This document shows positions 52,285-62,439 of a DNA stretch of 64,000 bases, piece by piece. Source of the stretch: Agapetus fuscipes (taxonomy: Eukaryota > Arthropoda > Insecta > Trichoptera > Glossosomatidae); contig OX637333.1 of assembly GCA_951799405.1 (NCBI GenBank), forward strand, positions 28,850,785-28,914,784. The letters run 5' to 3'. A program made the position numbers and the translations under genes. How positions within the stretch are numbered: the first letter of the stretch is position 1; every line of letters starts with the position of its first letter. The notes beneath the pieces were generated by a model. It was not told the DNA's origin. It saw only the letters and a list, made by a program, of their open reading frames with translations, and made no database searches.

Positions 52285-52780
52285 GTTCCATGTTAGAACG
52301 GCGCAGTGGCAAAACAACGCATGATATAACGTCACGTGACAAAACCTCAGATGGCAGAACATCACATGACAAAACCTCGCATAAAATTACATCACAATGA
52401 CAATACATTACAATACAAAACATCGCATTCCTAAAACATAACATACCACAAACGACACATGACAAAACATTGGCACAGTGATAATATAGCACATGACATA
52501 ATGACATATGACAGACCAACACACAACATACATATGACAAGACATAACAGTGACAATGAATCACAGGAAAGAACATCACAATGACAACACATCACAAAAA
52601 CAAAACATCACATGCCATAAACGGCACATGAAAAAACATCACATGACAAATTATCACAAAATCAATCAGCAAAACCAATATGTGCATACATTTTGCAAAT
52701 TATATTGCCTTAACATATAACTAGGGGTGGCAACGGCATAGTATGCATTATTTTTACACGTGAGGTAGGTAGCCCCACGC
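52285..52780 (+). repeat. M element with complete terminal block
   Basis: Starts ATGTTAGAACGGCGCAGTGG. The non-repetitive end includes GGGGTGGCAACGGCATAGTA and GTAGGTAGCCCCACGC, the complement of 21885-21960. Confidence 0.85.
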
Positions 52781-52799
52781 TTATCTATATAAGTCAAGG

Positions 52800-52900
52800 A
52801 CTCGTGTTGTCATATGATATACTGTTAATGTGATGTAATGTCATGTGAAGTTATGTCATGTGTTGTTTTGTCACTGTGCCATTCTAACCTGTCCCCTAAA
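52800..52900 (-). repeat. M element, inverted neighbour
   Basis: Ends TTTTGTCACTGTGCCATTCTAACCTGTC. Confidence 0.8.
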
Positions 52901-53092
52901 AAAGCATGTCGATACACACTGTGACGAATCCGAAAAAAGGGCTTTGAAATTCTTGGGTCAAGTTTTTTATTTGTGGTTTTTGTGAAGCCCGAAAGAGGTT
53001 GAAACAATTAAAAAATCTAATTTCAAATTTGTTGTGGATGGCTAAAAACATGACGCATAAAATTTTGTTATTTTTTACACAAGGGTGCTACC

Positions 53093-53345
53093 TAATCTAA
53101 TCTAATCTAAGTTGCAAAGATATGTTACATTGGAGATTCACATTACATGCATTCTTACAACCAGACATGTACAAGTTCGCGCTTGCACATGCCTCATGTG
53201 AACCTACAACATAAAAACCAAATCTCAAATGGACATACACCCTGCAACTCTTGCCGTCCTTCCCTGAAACAGGGGTGACATTGGCAAAGTGAACCATTTT
53301 TACCGCATGGGTGGTCAGCCGCATACCAACCTATAAGTCAAGGAA
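53093..53345 (-). repeat. RepA copy, full length
   Basis: A (TAATC)n tail, the hairpin variant CACATGCCTCATGTGAACC shared with 56.4, 56.9 and 60.9 kb. Confidence 0.85.
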
Positions 53346-53449
53346 CATACACAACAAATTACATTTTTAAGGTGTTACAAATAATAAATAACGTTTTCCA
53401 AAAATGTATGTAAACTGTAACACTCACTAGATTCGCTTTATTACTTTCC

Positions 53450-53915
53450 ATAGATACCACTGACATGGGCAGCTTTCGGAAATATAGGCTACATCCTCAA
53501 TGACAAGTCATGCGTGCTTCCAATATCCACCTATGGCTTGGAAACAAAAGGGCTCACTCAGTATAGCGCCAACAGACTGAGGACGTGCCAAAGAGCCATT
53601 GAAAGGAGGATGCTGGACATCAACCTCAGAGACAGGGTTCCAAAGGAGATCCGTAGACACACTGGTGTCACTGATGTCATGCAGCGAGTGGCCTGCTTAA
53701 AGTGGCACTGATCTGGTCACGTCGCAAGGCAGGACCATGACAGGTGGCTGAAAAGCATCGTCCATTGGAGGCCCAGGATGTCCAAGCGGGGAGTGGGGAG
53801 ATCTCAACTGAGGTGGCTGGACGACATCAAGAGAACTGCAGGTAGAGGATGGCTGAACACAACAGACGATAGACAAACATGGGGAGGATTGAAAGAGCCA
53901 TGGCTGAGTATGAGA
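53450..53915 (+). mobile_element. LINE C-terminal domain (same family), one stop
   Basis: LPISTYGLETKGLTQYSANR, CQRAIERRMLDINLRDRVPK, VTDVMQRVACLKWH, a stop in place of W, then SGHVARQDHDRW and RSQLRWLDDIKRTAGRGWLN. It is the best copy of this family in the window. Confidence 0.85.
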
Positions 53916-54149
53916 GTAAAGCTGTGTATTTTTGTAACTGCATTTCAGAGTATATATAATAAGAAACGCATGAAGTGAGTACTTGTTGATATGGAAGTTA
54001 TTGCCACCAGCATCTCTTGCAAAGCGAAACCAATTCCTAAAGAGAATTAATTTATTGCAACGATTATTCCAGCCTACTGCCATTTTTCGAATTAATTTTT
54101 ATTTCGAATTGTCAAAAATCGAATGCACAATTCATAATTGTTCGAATTA

Positions 54150-54600
54150 TTTGTAATCTATAATCTGAGTTGTAAAGACACATTCACATTGAAAATTCGT
54201 ATTAAATGCATTCCCACATACAGACACGTGTAAGTTCGCGCTTAGAGTTTATTGATGCTGCACGTGTACTTATTTCCTTTCTTTCTTCGGGCGCATAAGC
54301 CTTGAAGGAACAGGGCCTCCCGCACCACAATCCTCCAGGACTCTCTGTCTTGTGTTGCTTCCCACCATGGTCTCCTCACTCCCAGAACTTCGGCGTTGGC
54401 TTCAACGTTTTCTTCAACGACGTCCGAGTGGTCCAACACCACGTGTATTTACAATTCAAAAACCAATCCAATAAACATAAGCCCTGCAACTTTTTCCAAC
54501 CTTCCTTCAAGCAGATGTGGCATTGTAAAGGCGAAACATTTTTACAACATGGGTGGTCAGTCTCATATATACTCAACCTATACGTCAAGCGAAGCTAAGA
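54150..54600 (-). repeat. RepA copy interrupted by foreign sequence
   Basis: RepA pieces at 54150-54245 and 54445-54600 flank ~200 bp that encodes a LINE-like EATQDRESWRIVVREALF on the minus strand. Confidence 0.7.
54250..54442 (-). mobile_element. Possible LINE C-terminal scrap
   Basis: The frame VEANAEVLGVRRPWWEATQD RESWRIVVREALFLQGLCA resembles the DR..W..LV...LA tail of insect LINE ORFs. It is too short to be sure. Confidence 0.4.
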
Positions 54601-54604
54601 ATTT

Positions 54605-54900
54605 ATATTAATAGTTTTTAATTTTTCTCTCAGCAAGGTTTTTTTCTAATTAAAAAAATTACAGGAATTAATTTTATATAACTGTAAAAGAAAAAACAAA
54701 GTATTCACTTTTATCTGTTTTTTTGCTGAAACGTTTTTGCCTAATAAATAAGAAAAAGGAAAAAAGTGAATTTTTATTGAATTTATAAAAAAAATACTAT
54801 GCACTTTCAATGCGTTTGTGACATACCCTTACATAAAGAAATATTTTACATAAATAACTTTATTTTAGTTAGGCTTAAGTTAGAATTACGGTCGTTTGAC
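54605..54900. other. Unassigned AT-rich stretch
   Basis: An imperfect inverted pair around GAAAAAGGAAAAAAGTGAAT and TTCACTTTTATCTG is the only structure seen. Confidence 0.35.
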
Positions 54901-54983
54901 ATTTTGACAATAATATTATTTTTTTAAAACTGAACAAATTTCAAAACATAATTTAAATCGGATATTAACGAACCGTTACGTCA

Positions 54984-55027
54984 TTCTCGACGTTTCGTCA
55001 GCGACGTAGCCGACGTCTTCAGGAGAA
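54984..55027 (-). ncRNA. Hammerhead ribozyme-like motif (HH5)
   Basis: This is the left-arm core on the minus strand: CTGAAGA at 55016-55022, stem II GTCGGC/GCTGAC, GAAACGTC, and stem I TTCTC with GAGAA (five pairs). It is identical to HH6 across the core. Confidence 0.62.
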
Positions 55028-55087
55028 CATCTTCTCTGCACGACGACTGAGGATCAGTTCATCCTCAGTCGTCGTGCAGAGAGGATG

Positions 55088-55131
55088 TTCTCCTGAAGAC
55101 GTCGGCTACGTCGCTGACGAAACGTCGAGAA
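55088..55131 (+). ncRNA. Hammerhead ribozyme-like motif (HH6)
   Basis: Stem I 5' strand TTCTC (55088-55092), CTGAAGA (55093-55099), spacer C, stem II GTCGGC/GCTGAC (55101-55118) with loop TACGTC, GAAA (55119-55122), CGTC, and stem I 3' strand GAGAA (55127-55131). The cleavage triplet is the preferred GUC. Stem III is only A-U/C-G (ACGU), which suggests dimeric action. Confidence 0.65.
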
Positions 55132-55224
55132 TGATGTAAGTTCTCTCTAAACGGTTCGTTAATATCCGATTTAAATTAAATTTTGAAATTTGTTCAGTTT
55201 TAAAAAATTAATATAATTGTCAAC

Positions 55225-55645
55225 TTTATTTTAATCGAAAATCGAAAAGACATTCGATATTTCTTCTCCCCTCATTGGTTATTTAATGCATTTGTCTTGC
55301 AGTTCTATCAACCAGACAATTACTATCTCCGGCATTATTCAGAGACAAGTAAATACTACTGCAATTTAAGCATCGAATAAGATAACTCTGAGTATTATTT
55401 GCAGAATGGCAGTTTAACTATAGTATAAGCCAAGGAATAAATCCCGTTTATGCGTGCTTATGACAATCATTCGTGAGTGTCATTTTTGCATTTAGCAACT
55501 CAGTCATAAGAAGATACGTCAGTTATATATTTAGATACAAAATACTGTTGCGAATGTGTGATTATGTGTTTTGTTTGTCTTTGTGAGTCTGCGAGTTTTC
55601 TACATGCGGTACTTAAATGATTGTATTTGTTTTTGTTCCAGATTG
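55225..55645. other. Unassigned stretch
   Basis: No feature recognised. Confidence 0.35.
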
Positions 55646-55649
55646 CGTG

Positions 55650-55912
55650 TTTTTTTTTAATAAACCCCAAGCCCTCTGCGAGCTTGGTCGTCGCTATAGA
55701 TATCCCAAATTCTCAAACAATGCCCAGTTGGTGTAAGGCTGGATGGGCCTGTGGTGTCCAGTGTTTGGAAAAGATGTATGAATTTTCCAACCGAACAAAG
55801 AACATATGTGAAAATGTAAATGGTATTTTTTTGTGCTCTGCCGGGATTCGAGCCCACAGCTTTCCATTTACGAGTCCGAAGCGTTATCACAAGATTACGG
55901 GCCTATCAAACC
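55650..55912 (-). mobile_element. SINE-C copy
   Basis: CTCTGCGAGCTTGGTCGTCG to head complement near 55900. The B box GGGCTCGAATCCC is in complement. Confidence 0.82.
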
Positions 55913-55934
55913 TGATTTATTCTAGGCCAAAGCT

Positions 55935-56165
55935 TAAAGAAAACGTAACTAAATTACACATTCAGTGTTCTTTCCTACGTTATCTCCAAAGTAGTCGCAT
56001 GTGGCGAATATAACACATTTACAATTTTTACAGATAAGGGGAGCGGCTTACGCCAACCATTTGAAGTGGGGGCTTCACAGCTACCGAGGGGCCTGGCACT
56101 CATTTCTTGTGAAGACTGACTAAAACTTGCTTGTGTTAAATTATGGCTTTGAATAAAAACCAAAC
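55935..56165 (-). mobile_element. SINE-B copy, degenerate
   Basis: AACTAAATTACACATTCAGT, CGCATGTGGCGAATATAACA and GACTGACTAAAACTTGC. The head is lost. Confidence 0.72.
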
Positions 56166-56227
56166 TGAGCTATGGATCTGGCATATAATTGGAAAGCATG
56201 CTACTCTACATGCTAATCCAGAGTCAT

Positions 56228-56345
56228 AATAAAAGAAGAGCTTGCATGAAGAAAGTTATGACTCTGGAGGAAATGAAAGAAGTATGTAAGGACAGAAAGA
56301 AATGGCGGTTGATCTGTAATGTTGGCGGCTAGGGTTTATTAAAAT
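56228..56345 (+). mobile_element. RTE-like LINE 3' terminus leading into RepA
   Basis: RACMKKVMTLEEMKEVCKDR and KWRLICNVGG-stop. The sequence then runs through a ~75-bp spacer into RepA, exactly as at 63.8-64.0 kb in the other orientation. Confidence 0.78.
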
Positions 56346-56672
56346 GAAATTTGTTTTATGTATTTGATGTCCATGTATAATTTTATTTATTGATTTAAAA
56401 AATGTAATTTGTCGTGTATGTTCCTTGGTATGCAGCTGACCACCCATGCTGTAAAAAGGGTTCACTTTGCCAATGTCACCCCTGTTACAGGGAAGGACGG
56501 CAAGAGTTGCAGGGTGTATGTCCATTTGAGATTGGTTTTTATGATGTAGGCTCACATGAGGCACGTGCAACCGCGAACTTGTACGTGTCTGGTTGTGGGA
56601 ATGCATGTAATGAGAATCTCCAATGTAACATATCTTTGCAACTTAAATTAGATTAGATTAGATTAGATGCTA
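56346..56672 (+). repeat. Spacer plus RepA, joined to an RTE end
   Basis: AAATGTAATTTGTCGTGTAT (spacer) then RepA to a (GATTA)n tail. Confidence 0.85.
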
Positions 56673-56884
56673 CACTCATGAATGCCACGCATGAGTGTTT
56701 GTTTGTCCCCGGCATTATTGTAATGTCGTATTAATCATTGTAGAACGATAGCTCATGCATCATTGCGCAAACGCTGCTATCCCATATCTCATACCGCAAA
56801 ATGCTTTACGACATTATGAGAATTCACTTACAATCCTGCCATTTAATAATTGGGTAATGCACCATCTATGCACGCTATATATCC

Positions 56885-57150
56885 ATACTAATCTAATCTA
56901 ATCTAATCTAAGTTGCAAGGATATGTTACATTGGAGATTCACATTACATGCATTCTCACAACCAGACACGTACAAGTTCGCGCTTGCACATGCCTCATGT
57001 GAACCTACAACATAAAAACCAAATCTCAAATGGACATACACCCTGCAACTCTTGCCGTCCTTCCCTGAGACAGGGGTGACATTGGCAAAGTGAACCATTT
57101 TTACAGCATGGGTGGTCAGCCGCATACCAACCTATAAGTCAAGGAACACA
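56885..57150 (-). repeat. RepA copy, full length
   Basis: Nearly identical to 53093-53345. A (TAATC)n tail of five units. Confidence 0.86.
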
Positions 57151-57174
57151 CACACACGACAAATTACATTTTAT

Positions 57175-57438
57175 ACATCTATAATCTATAATCTATAATC
57201 TAAGTTGCAAGGATATATTCATTTAAAGCTCTCAGATGTAAGCCCACAAACCAACAAGTGTAGTTCGCGCTTACAAATGCTGAATGTGTACTTACAAATA
57301 AAATCCAAACCTCAAATGAACATCAGCCCCACAACTTTTGCCGACCTTCCCTGAAACAGGGGTAACATTGGCAAAGTGAACCATTCCCCACAGTATGGGT
57401 GGTCAGCCTCACACCAACCTATAAGTCAAGGAATAAAT
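57175..57438 (-). repeat. RepA copy, other subfamily
   Basis: A (ATAATCT)n-like tail. Matches the 22.06-kb subfamily. Confidence 0.84.
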
Positions 57439-57494
57439 CACTAAATTACTTAAAAAAAAACATTAAATTACTACTAGCGACTGTAATATAAATT

Positions 57495-57612
57495 GTTCCT
57501 TGACTTATAGCTTGGTATGAGGCTGACCACCCATACTCTAAATATAGTTTCACTTTTACCTACGTTACCTCTCTTGAAACGGCGGCAAGAGTTGCAGGGT
57601 TTATGTTTATTT
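57495..57612 (+). repeat. RepA copy, truncated
   Basis: TTCCTTGACTTATAGCTTGG to GAGTTGCAGGGTTTATGTTT. Confidence 0.75.
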
Positions 57613-57624
57613 TTATTTCTTTAT

Positions 57625-57878
57625 AGTTACTTGACTTATAGGTTGGTATGCGGCTGACCACCCATGCTGTAGAAAATGGTTCACTTTGCCAATGTCACCC
57701 CTGTTTCAGGGAAGGTCGGCAAGAGTTTCAGGGCTTATGTTCATTTGAGATTAGTTTTTATATTGTAGGTCTACATGCGGCATGTATTAGCGCGAAATCA
57801 TGCGTGTCTGCTTGTGGGAATGCGTTTACTATGAATGTTAAATGATATATGTCTTTGCAACTTAGATTTAGATCAGAC
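57625..57878 (+). repeat. RepA copy, full length
   Basis: TACTTGACTTATAGGTTGGT to CTTTGCAACTTAGATTTAGA. Confidence 0.86.
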
Positions 57879-57879
57879 T

Positions 57880-58440
57880 TAGATCATTCTTATCTACCGA
57901 ACTTTGGTAATATGTGTATGAAGTTCTAATCAGCTATTCAGTTGCGGCCATCTTGGATTGACAAGTCTTCATACAAATGCATCATCAAATATGGATCTCA
58001 AATTTTAAAATAACATTGCAACTTATATCATTGAAAGTAATAACCCATTGTTAATAAAAGATAAATATATAGGATTACGGTTCAATGGCCATTGTATATT
58101 TGGACCTTTGTTAAATGGTAATGAGGTAAAAATGGTGTGCTCTATTGAGGGTTGAAACCGCCACCTTCCGTTTACCAATCTAAAACGTTAACTTCAAGAC
58201 TAACACCAGAACACGGCTCACATGAGGTCCAAGAGTATTTAAAAAAAAAAAACATAAATGGATACGTATTTTAAAGGGAGTCAAACAAAACAAAAATGAG
58301 GTTGGGTGTCTTTCTATGCGTTGAAGTATTTAGAACAAAATAAGCTTTTCAAAGGTAAATTGACTCGCTTTTCTCAAAAAAACCTTTCAATAATTAAGTA
58401 TGTAAGATTGATAAACAAAAAGCAAAAAAGTCAATGAAAA
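57880..58440. other. Mostly unassigned; possible SINE-C scrap
   Basis: 58080-58200 may be a highly decayed reverse SINE-C (GTGCTCTATTGAGGGTTGAA then CCACCTTCCGTTTACCAATC). Confidence 0.4.
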
Positions 58441-58443
58441 AAT

Positions 58444-58530
58444 CAACATTTCTTGATTTAGTGGAGTTAGAACCAACGCCTTCAGCCCGATAAGCGGACG
58501 CTCTTACCATTCAACTATCTTTGCGGGTAA
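58444..58530 (-). mobile_element. Type-II tRNA-like or SINE head
   Basis: The complement reads GCAAAGATAGTTGAATGGTA, AGAGCGTCCGCTTATCGGGC, and GTTGGTTCTAACTCC (B box). Confidence 0.45.
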
Positions 58531-58780
58531 AAATAAATTATGTAAAGCAGTTTTTTTGGTCCAATCTTAATGTAACGCCTCCTGGCCCAAAACCTGTGTT
58601 TTTCTGAGAATTTGGAACTAAGCTGTGGACTCTAGACACTCTTTAAAATAACTTTCAAAATAATTATTGTACAAGAACGATAAAGACAGTGTTTTCTTGC
58701 AAAAGACAGACAGTGTTATTTACATAGCTTGTGGACCACAGCTGATCTATGTATCAACGTTTTTTTGTATTTAAAATACA
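58531..58780. other. Unassigned stretch
   Basis: No feature recognised. Confidence 0.3.
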
Positions 58781-58959
58781 CGTTAAGTGGCGGTTGAGCG
58801 ATGAATTTTCTGTGTGCGAATAACACTGAGAAAGCCCTGGAGGATGGTGGTGAGACTACTGAGAGTGTGACACCAAGAAAGTAAATAAGTGACAACATTA
58901 CACATGACGCTGAAGTCCTAGGTGTCAGCGGGCCATGGACTGAGGCTGCACAAGAAAGA

Positions 58960-59810
58960 AAATTAAACAAGTGGCATATTAATCTAACATGGGTTTCTCA
59001 GATAAATGCACCTTTTTTCCTATTTTCTACGAGAGAAAACCTGTAATTTAGAAGTTAACCATGAGCACTTCTTTGTATTAGCTATTGTTAACATACATAT
59101 AGTTAACATACCTAATAATTTATATTTTTTTCCTAATATCATCAACCGGTGTCACAAACCAAACGACTCCAGTCCCTTCAAAGTGCTGCAGCCAGGTTGC
59201 TATACGGCGGCTCCAAGTACTGCCATATAACTCCTCTGCTTGAGAACTTGCACTGGCTTCGCTTCTCGGAAAGAATAGACTACAAGCTTTGCTTGATGGT
59301 CTTTAAGGCTCTTCATGGGCTGGCTCCTGAATATCTGGTGGAACTCACGAAAAGAACTTGTTTAAGTGAAAGGGGAGTTACTCTGAGGTCAGCTCGGTCA
59401 TGTGCCAGTCTGTTGGAGCTGCCGAAAAGACAGTCATGCACAGTCTTCGGGAACCGCTCTTTCCGTGTTGCCGGTCCAGCGGCATGGAATACTCTCCCAG
59501 AGAGGCTGAGAGTCCAGGAAGATGAGACAGCCTTCAGGAAGATGCTCAAAGCATTCTTCCTTTCCCGCTAGAGCCCACATGCGCCTTTGTTGTGATGTAA
59601 ATCACAACAATAAATCGTGTTAATTATTATTTATTTAATTAGTTCACTTACAATGAGAAGTTAACGATGATTGATGATGATGATTATGATGATTTCCTTA
59701 TCAGCGCCGTTTCGTAACTCAATGTCACTCCAAGGGCGCATAAACCCAATAAAAGGTTTTATCCACGATTTCTCAAATCAGTGAATCAAATCAGTGAATC
59801 AGCACAAATA
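58960..59810. mobile_element. Family-E MITE split by a CR1 insertion
   Basis: The E left part is 58960-59145 and the right part 59640-59810 (TTAGTTCACTTACAATGAGA). A small GATGATGATGATTATGATGA run at 59670. Confidence 0.72.
59149..59640 (+). mobile_element. CR1-like LINE 3' end inserted in a family-E MITE
   Basis: RLQSLQSAAARLLYGGSKYC, HITPLLENLHWLRFSERIDYK, FGNRSFRVAGPAAWNTLPERL, LKAFFLSR-stop. Family-E sequence resumes at 59640. It carries 140 codons with no internal stop. Confidence 0.87.
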
Positions 59811-59811
59811 A

Positions 59812-60145
59812 AAAAAAACATGAAACAAAAAAACGAAACATTCGAATAATGTTGAACGGTTTTTAAAGATTGGTTTGACTCTACGAAGTCGAGCCTCATT
59901 TTTTACAATCTTTATCAAAAAGTCAATAATGAGACGGTCTACTAATTGAAGATCGCTGTAAAACAGGTAAAGTCTAACGCGCTCTATCTGTGTAGCATAC
60001 ATAAAAATAAGCTTTAGATTAGTCTATTTTTTACAATGTCCAAAAAAAAATGTTCTCAAGGCATTTTAAACTGTAATTTATGACGCGTGAATTTTTTTGT
60101 ATACTTTTCTTGTCTATTAATTTATTTCTTTAACTTATTGATTAT
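59812..60145. other. Unassigned stretch
   Basis: Nothing recognised. Confidence 0.35.
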
Positions 60146-60149
60146 CGAA

Positions 60150-60312
60150 TTATTTCGGTGTTTATTTGAAGCCCATAAATAAAATACCGGCAAGGTTTAC
60201 TCAGCACTCGCAACAAATGAGTACCAGCCCTTTGAGCAGCTGGGACACCCCCACTTAAATCACGTGGTTGGCGTAAAGCCGGCCACCTTACTTGTAAAAA
60301 AATACGTTCCAC
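60150..60312 (+). mobile_element. SINE-B body fragment
   Basis: TTCGGTGTTTATTTGAAGCC to CACCTTACTTGTAAAAAAAT. Confidence 0.78.
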
Positions 60313-60349
60313 TCACCATGCGTGACTTTTTCAATGTTGCAACTTCATT

Positions 60350-60668
60350 ATAAGCTACACATACTGTGTAACTTCTAGCCGCGTTTTCCCCGAAATGTTT
60401 TGCATATCGCGACTGAAACCTTTTTTTTATTTTTACAGGTAAGAGGGCCGGCTTTACGCCAACCACTTCAATTGTAGTCGGGGTTTCCTAGCTCCCGGCT
60501 GGTAATAATTTTTTGTGAAACCTGAGTAACCTTGTCGGTATTTTATTTTGTGGTTTGAAATAAACACCGAAACGGGAAATCATTTCTGACACCCTCAGTG
60601 GGATTCGAACCCGAGCTCTAGGCATGGAATGCAAGCACTCTACCAACTGAACTATCATGCGGACCGTA
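60350..60668 (-). mobile_element. SINE-B copy, full length
   Basis: TAAGCTACACATACTGTGTA to head complement CCAACTGAACTATCATGCGG. With 60150-60312 it forms an inverted SINE-B pair. Confidence 0.85.
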
Positions 60669-60684
60669 TTTCATCAGCTGTCAT

Positions 60685-60845
60685 TGGAGTTGCTTTCCGG
60701 GATCTGTTGCCGTGGTCTGTGGTAGCTGGAGCTTCCGGACGTTTCGCCCATGTCTACGATGAGCTTCTTCAGCGAGAAAGATCAAGATGTCTGAAAGCAA
60801 TTCTCCAGCATCATCAGCCGGCCGTGTAAGCCTAAAACTACTATC
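60685..60845 (-). mobile_element. Ribozyme-bearing element arm
   Basis: This holds HH7, the CCACAGACCACGGCAACAG tract (as its complement), and the outer end ending CCGGCCGTGTAAGCCTAAAA. It is the clearest single arm of the family that also occurs at 24.2, 24.5 and 46.2/47.6 kb. Confidence 0.7.
60732..60778 (-). ncRNA. Hammerhead ribozyme-like motif (HH7)
   Basis: On the minus strand: CTGAAGA (60766-60772), spacer, stem II GCTCAT/ATGGGC with loop CGTAGAC, then GAAACGTC. Stem I is CTCG with CGGAAG-type pairing that includes one mismatch and G-U pairs. Confidence 0.55.
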
Positions 60846-60884
60846 TATCATTATTCGCGAATAAATTTTGAAATCCTTTATCTA

Positions 60885-61148
60885 GTCATGTTCCTTGACT
60901 TATAAGTTGGTATGCGGCCCACCACCCATGCTGTAAAAATGGTTCACTTTGCCAATGTCACCTCTGTTACAGGGAAGGACGGCAAGAGTTACAGGGTGTA
61001 TGTCCGTTTGAGATTTGGTTTTTATGTTGTAGGTTCACATGAGGCATATGCAAGCGCGAGATTGTACGTGTCTGGTTGTGAGAATGCATGAAATGTGAAT
61101 CTCCAATGTAACATATCTTTCCAACTTAGATTAGATTAGATTAGTTTC
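60885..61148 (+). repeat. RepA copy, full length
   Basis: TTCCTTGACTTATAAGTTGG to a (GATTA)n tail at 61128-61146. Confidence 0.86.
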
Positions 61149-61430
61149 AAAAAATTAATCGATTTTGATTTAGTGGATCTTTTTTCCTCACCACAAACGT
61201 CATAGCACGATAAAATCAAGATACCAAATCAATTTATTGCAAAAATATTATCAGTAGCATTGAATAAAATGTTTAATATTTCTCCTGCAAAATTCTTGTA
61301 TACCATATCCAATTATCCATAATATATTGACGTTTCTGAACATTTAAAAAATATATATATTTGGTATCCAATCACCATCAGGACATGATATTTTGATTGG
61401 TCGTATCTTTATTTAGTTGTTTCTTTTTAT
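61149..61430. other. Unassigned AT-rich stretch
   Basis: No feature recognised. Confidence 0.35.
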
Positions 61431-61434
61431 TGCT

Positions 61435-61500
61435 TTTTTAAAATAGATTTGTGAAGAGGAATGCAATCCACCAACTTTTTTTGCCTGGTCAGAAACAGGT
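61435..61500 (+). repeat. Shared segment 'G'
   Basis: TTTAAAATAGATTTGTGAAG then GCAATCCACCAAC and GCCTGGTCAG. Confidence 0.65.
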
Positions 61501-61519
61501 ATCAACATTATCTAAAAAA

Positions 61520-61765
61520 AAAATCTAAGCTGCAAAGATAGATATCATTTTAAATTCATATTAAACGCATTTCCACAAGCAGACATGTATAATTTCGCGC
61601 TAACACATGCCGCATGTGGACCACAATATGAAAACCCAATCTCAAATGAACATAAGCCCTGCATCTCTTGTCGACCTTCTCTGAGACAGGGGTGGAAAGG
61701 TGAACCATTTTTTATAGTATGGGTGGTCAGCCTCATAACCAACCTATAAGTCAAGGAATGAATTA
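61520..61765 (-). repeat. RepA copy, small internal deletion
   Basis: GGGGTGGAAAGGTGAACC lacks the CATTGGCAA segment. Confidence 0.82.
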
Positions 61766-61849
61766 GTAAAAAATAAATAACCAGTGCCATTTCTTGATCC
61801 AGAGTTCAACTTTTCCAATTTAGATTCATAATAGTTTTATGGTCTATAG

Positions 61850-61945
61850 GACACGGCGCAGGCGGGATTTGAATTTGCGCTTGTTTCAATAAAGCAAATG
61901 TGAGTACCAACGCCTTACCCGCTTGACCATACCAGACCTTCATTA
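61850..61945 (-). mobile_element. Type-II tRNA-like sequence (Leu/Ser-like)
   Basis: The complement reads GGTCTGGTATGGTCAAGCGG GTAAGGCG with TTCAAATCCCGCC. This resembles the D arm and T arm of a long-variable-arm tRNA, but the acceptor ends do not pair convincingly. Confidence 0.45.
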
Positions 61946-61984
61946 ACGAACAGCTAAAATCGTTATATACCTACCGTTTCTGCG

Positions 61985-62220
61985 TTGCTTGTTTGGCTTA
62001 TCTACCATTTGATTCAAAGATGACCTTTCAATGGCATTGTCTTAAGAAGCACATCCTACACAATCTTAGCAAAGAAAAAAACGTAAAACACGATAATGTG
62101 AGAGTTTTTCTAAATATTTATTAAATCAATTTCCATTTTTCATAAGACACATTGGTCCAGAACACATGCGTTACCTTTGTTGGACATAGGACAAACAAGC
62201 ACTAAGCGGACGATACATCA
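61985..62220 (-). mobile_element. Family-D MITE, complete
   Basis: GCTTGTTTGGCTTATCTACC to GGACATAGGACAAACAAGCAC. Inverted ends match. Confidence 0.85.
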
Positions 62221-62438
62221 CAATTTAATTCCATTTATTTTAATGCTTATACGTTAAAGGTACTAAGTTTATTTCGTCATATTTGGAATCTCACTTAGTG
62301 TGGAGTTTTCATAACACTTAAGATAAGTTTTATACTTCCAGTTTTATATCCAACTACTTAAGTAACAGTCAAACGTTTATTTATTTCAATTAGTTTTAAA
62401 AAGTAAACGCAATAAAAACAGATTTCTCCAGACGTACA
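62221..62438. other. Unassigned stretch
   Basis: No feature recognised. Confidence 0.3.
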
Positions 62439-62439
62439 A

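Larger units (their letters stand above)
54904..55223. mobile_element. Palindromic ribozyme element, ~320 bp
   Basis: Two arms of roughly 155 bp are near-perfect reverse complements, meeting at a short centre near 55052-55058. Each arm holds one hammerhead-like core (HH5 minus, HH6 plus). The near-identity of the arms suggests recent formation or gene conversion. No protein-coding capacity is visible, so it would be non-autonomous. Confidence 0.9.

Noticed and set aside
61850..61945. Functional tRNA-Leu/Ser gene
   Set aside because: D-arm and T-arm words fit, but I cannot pair the acceptor stem; kept only as tRNA-like.
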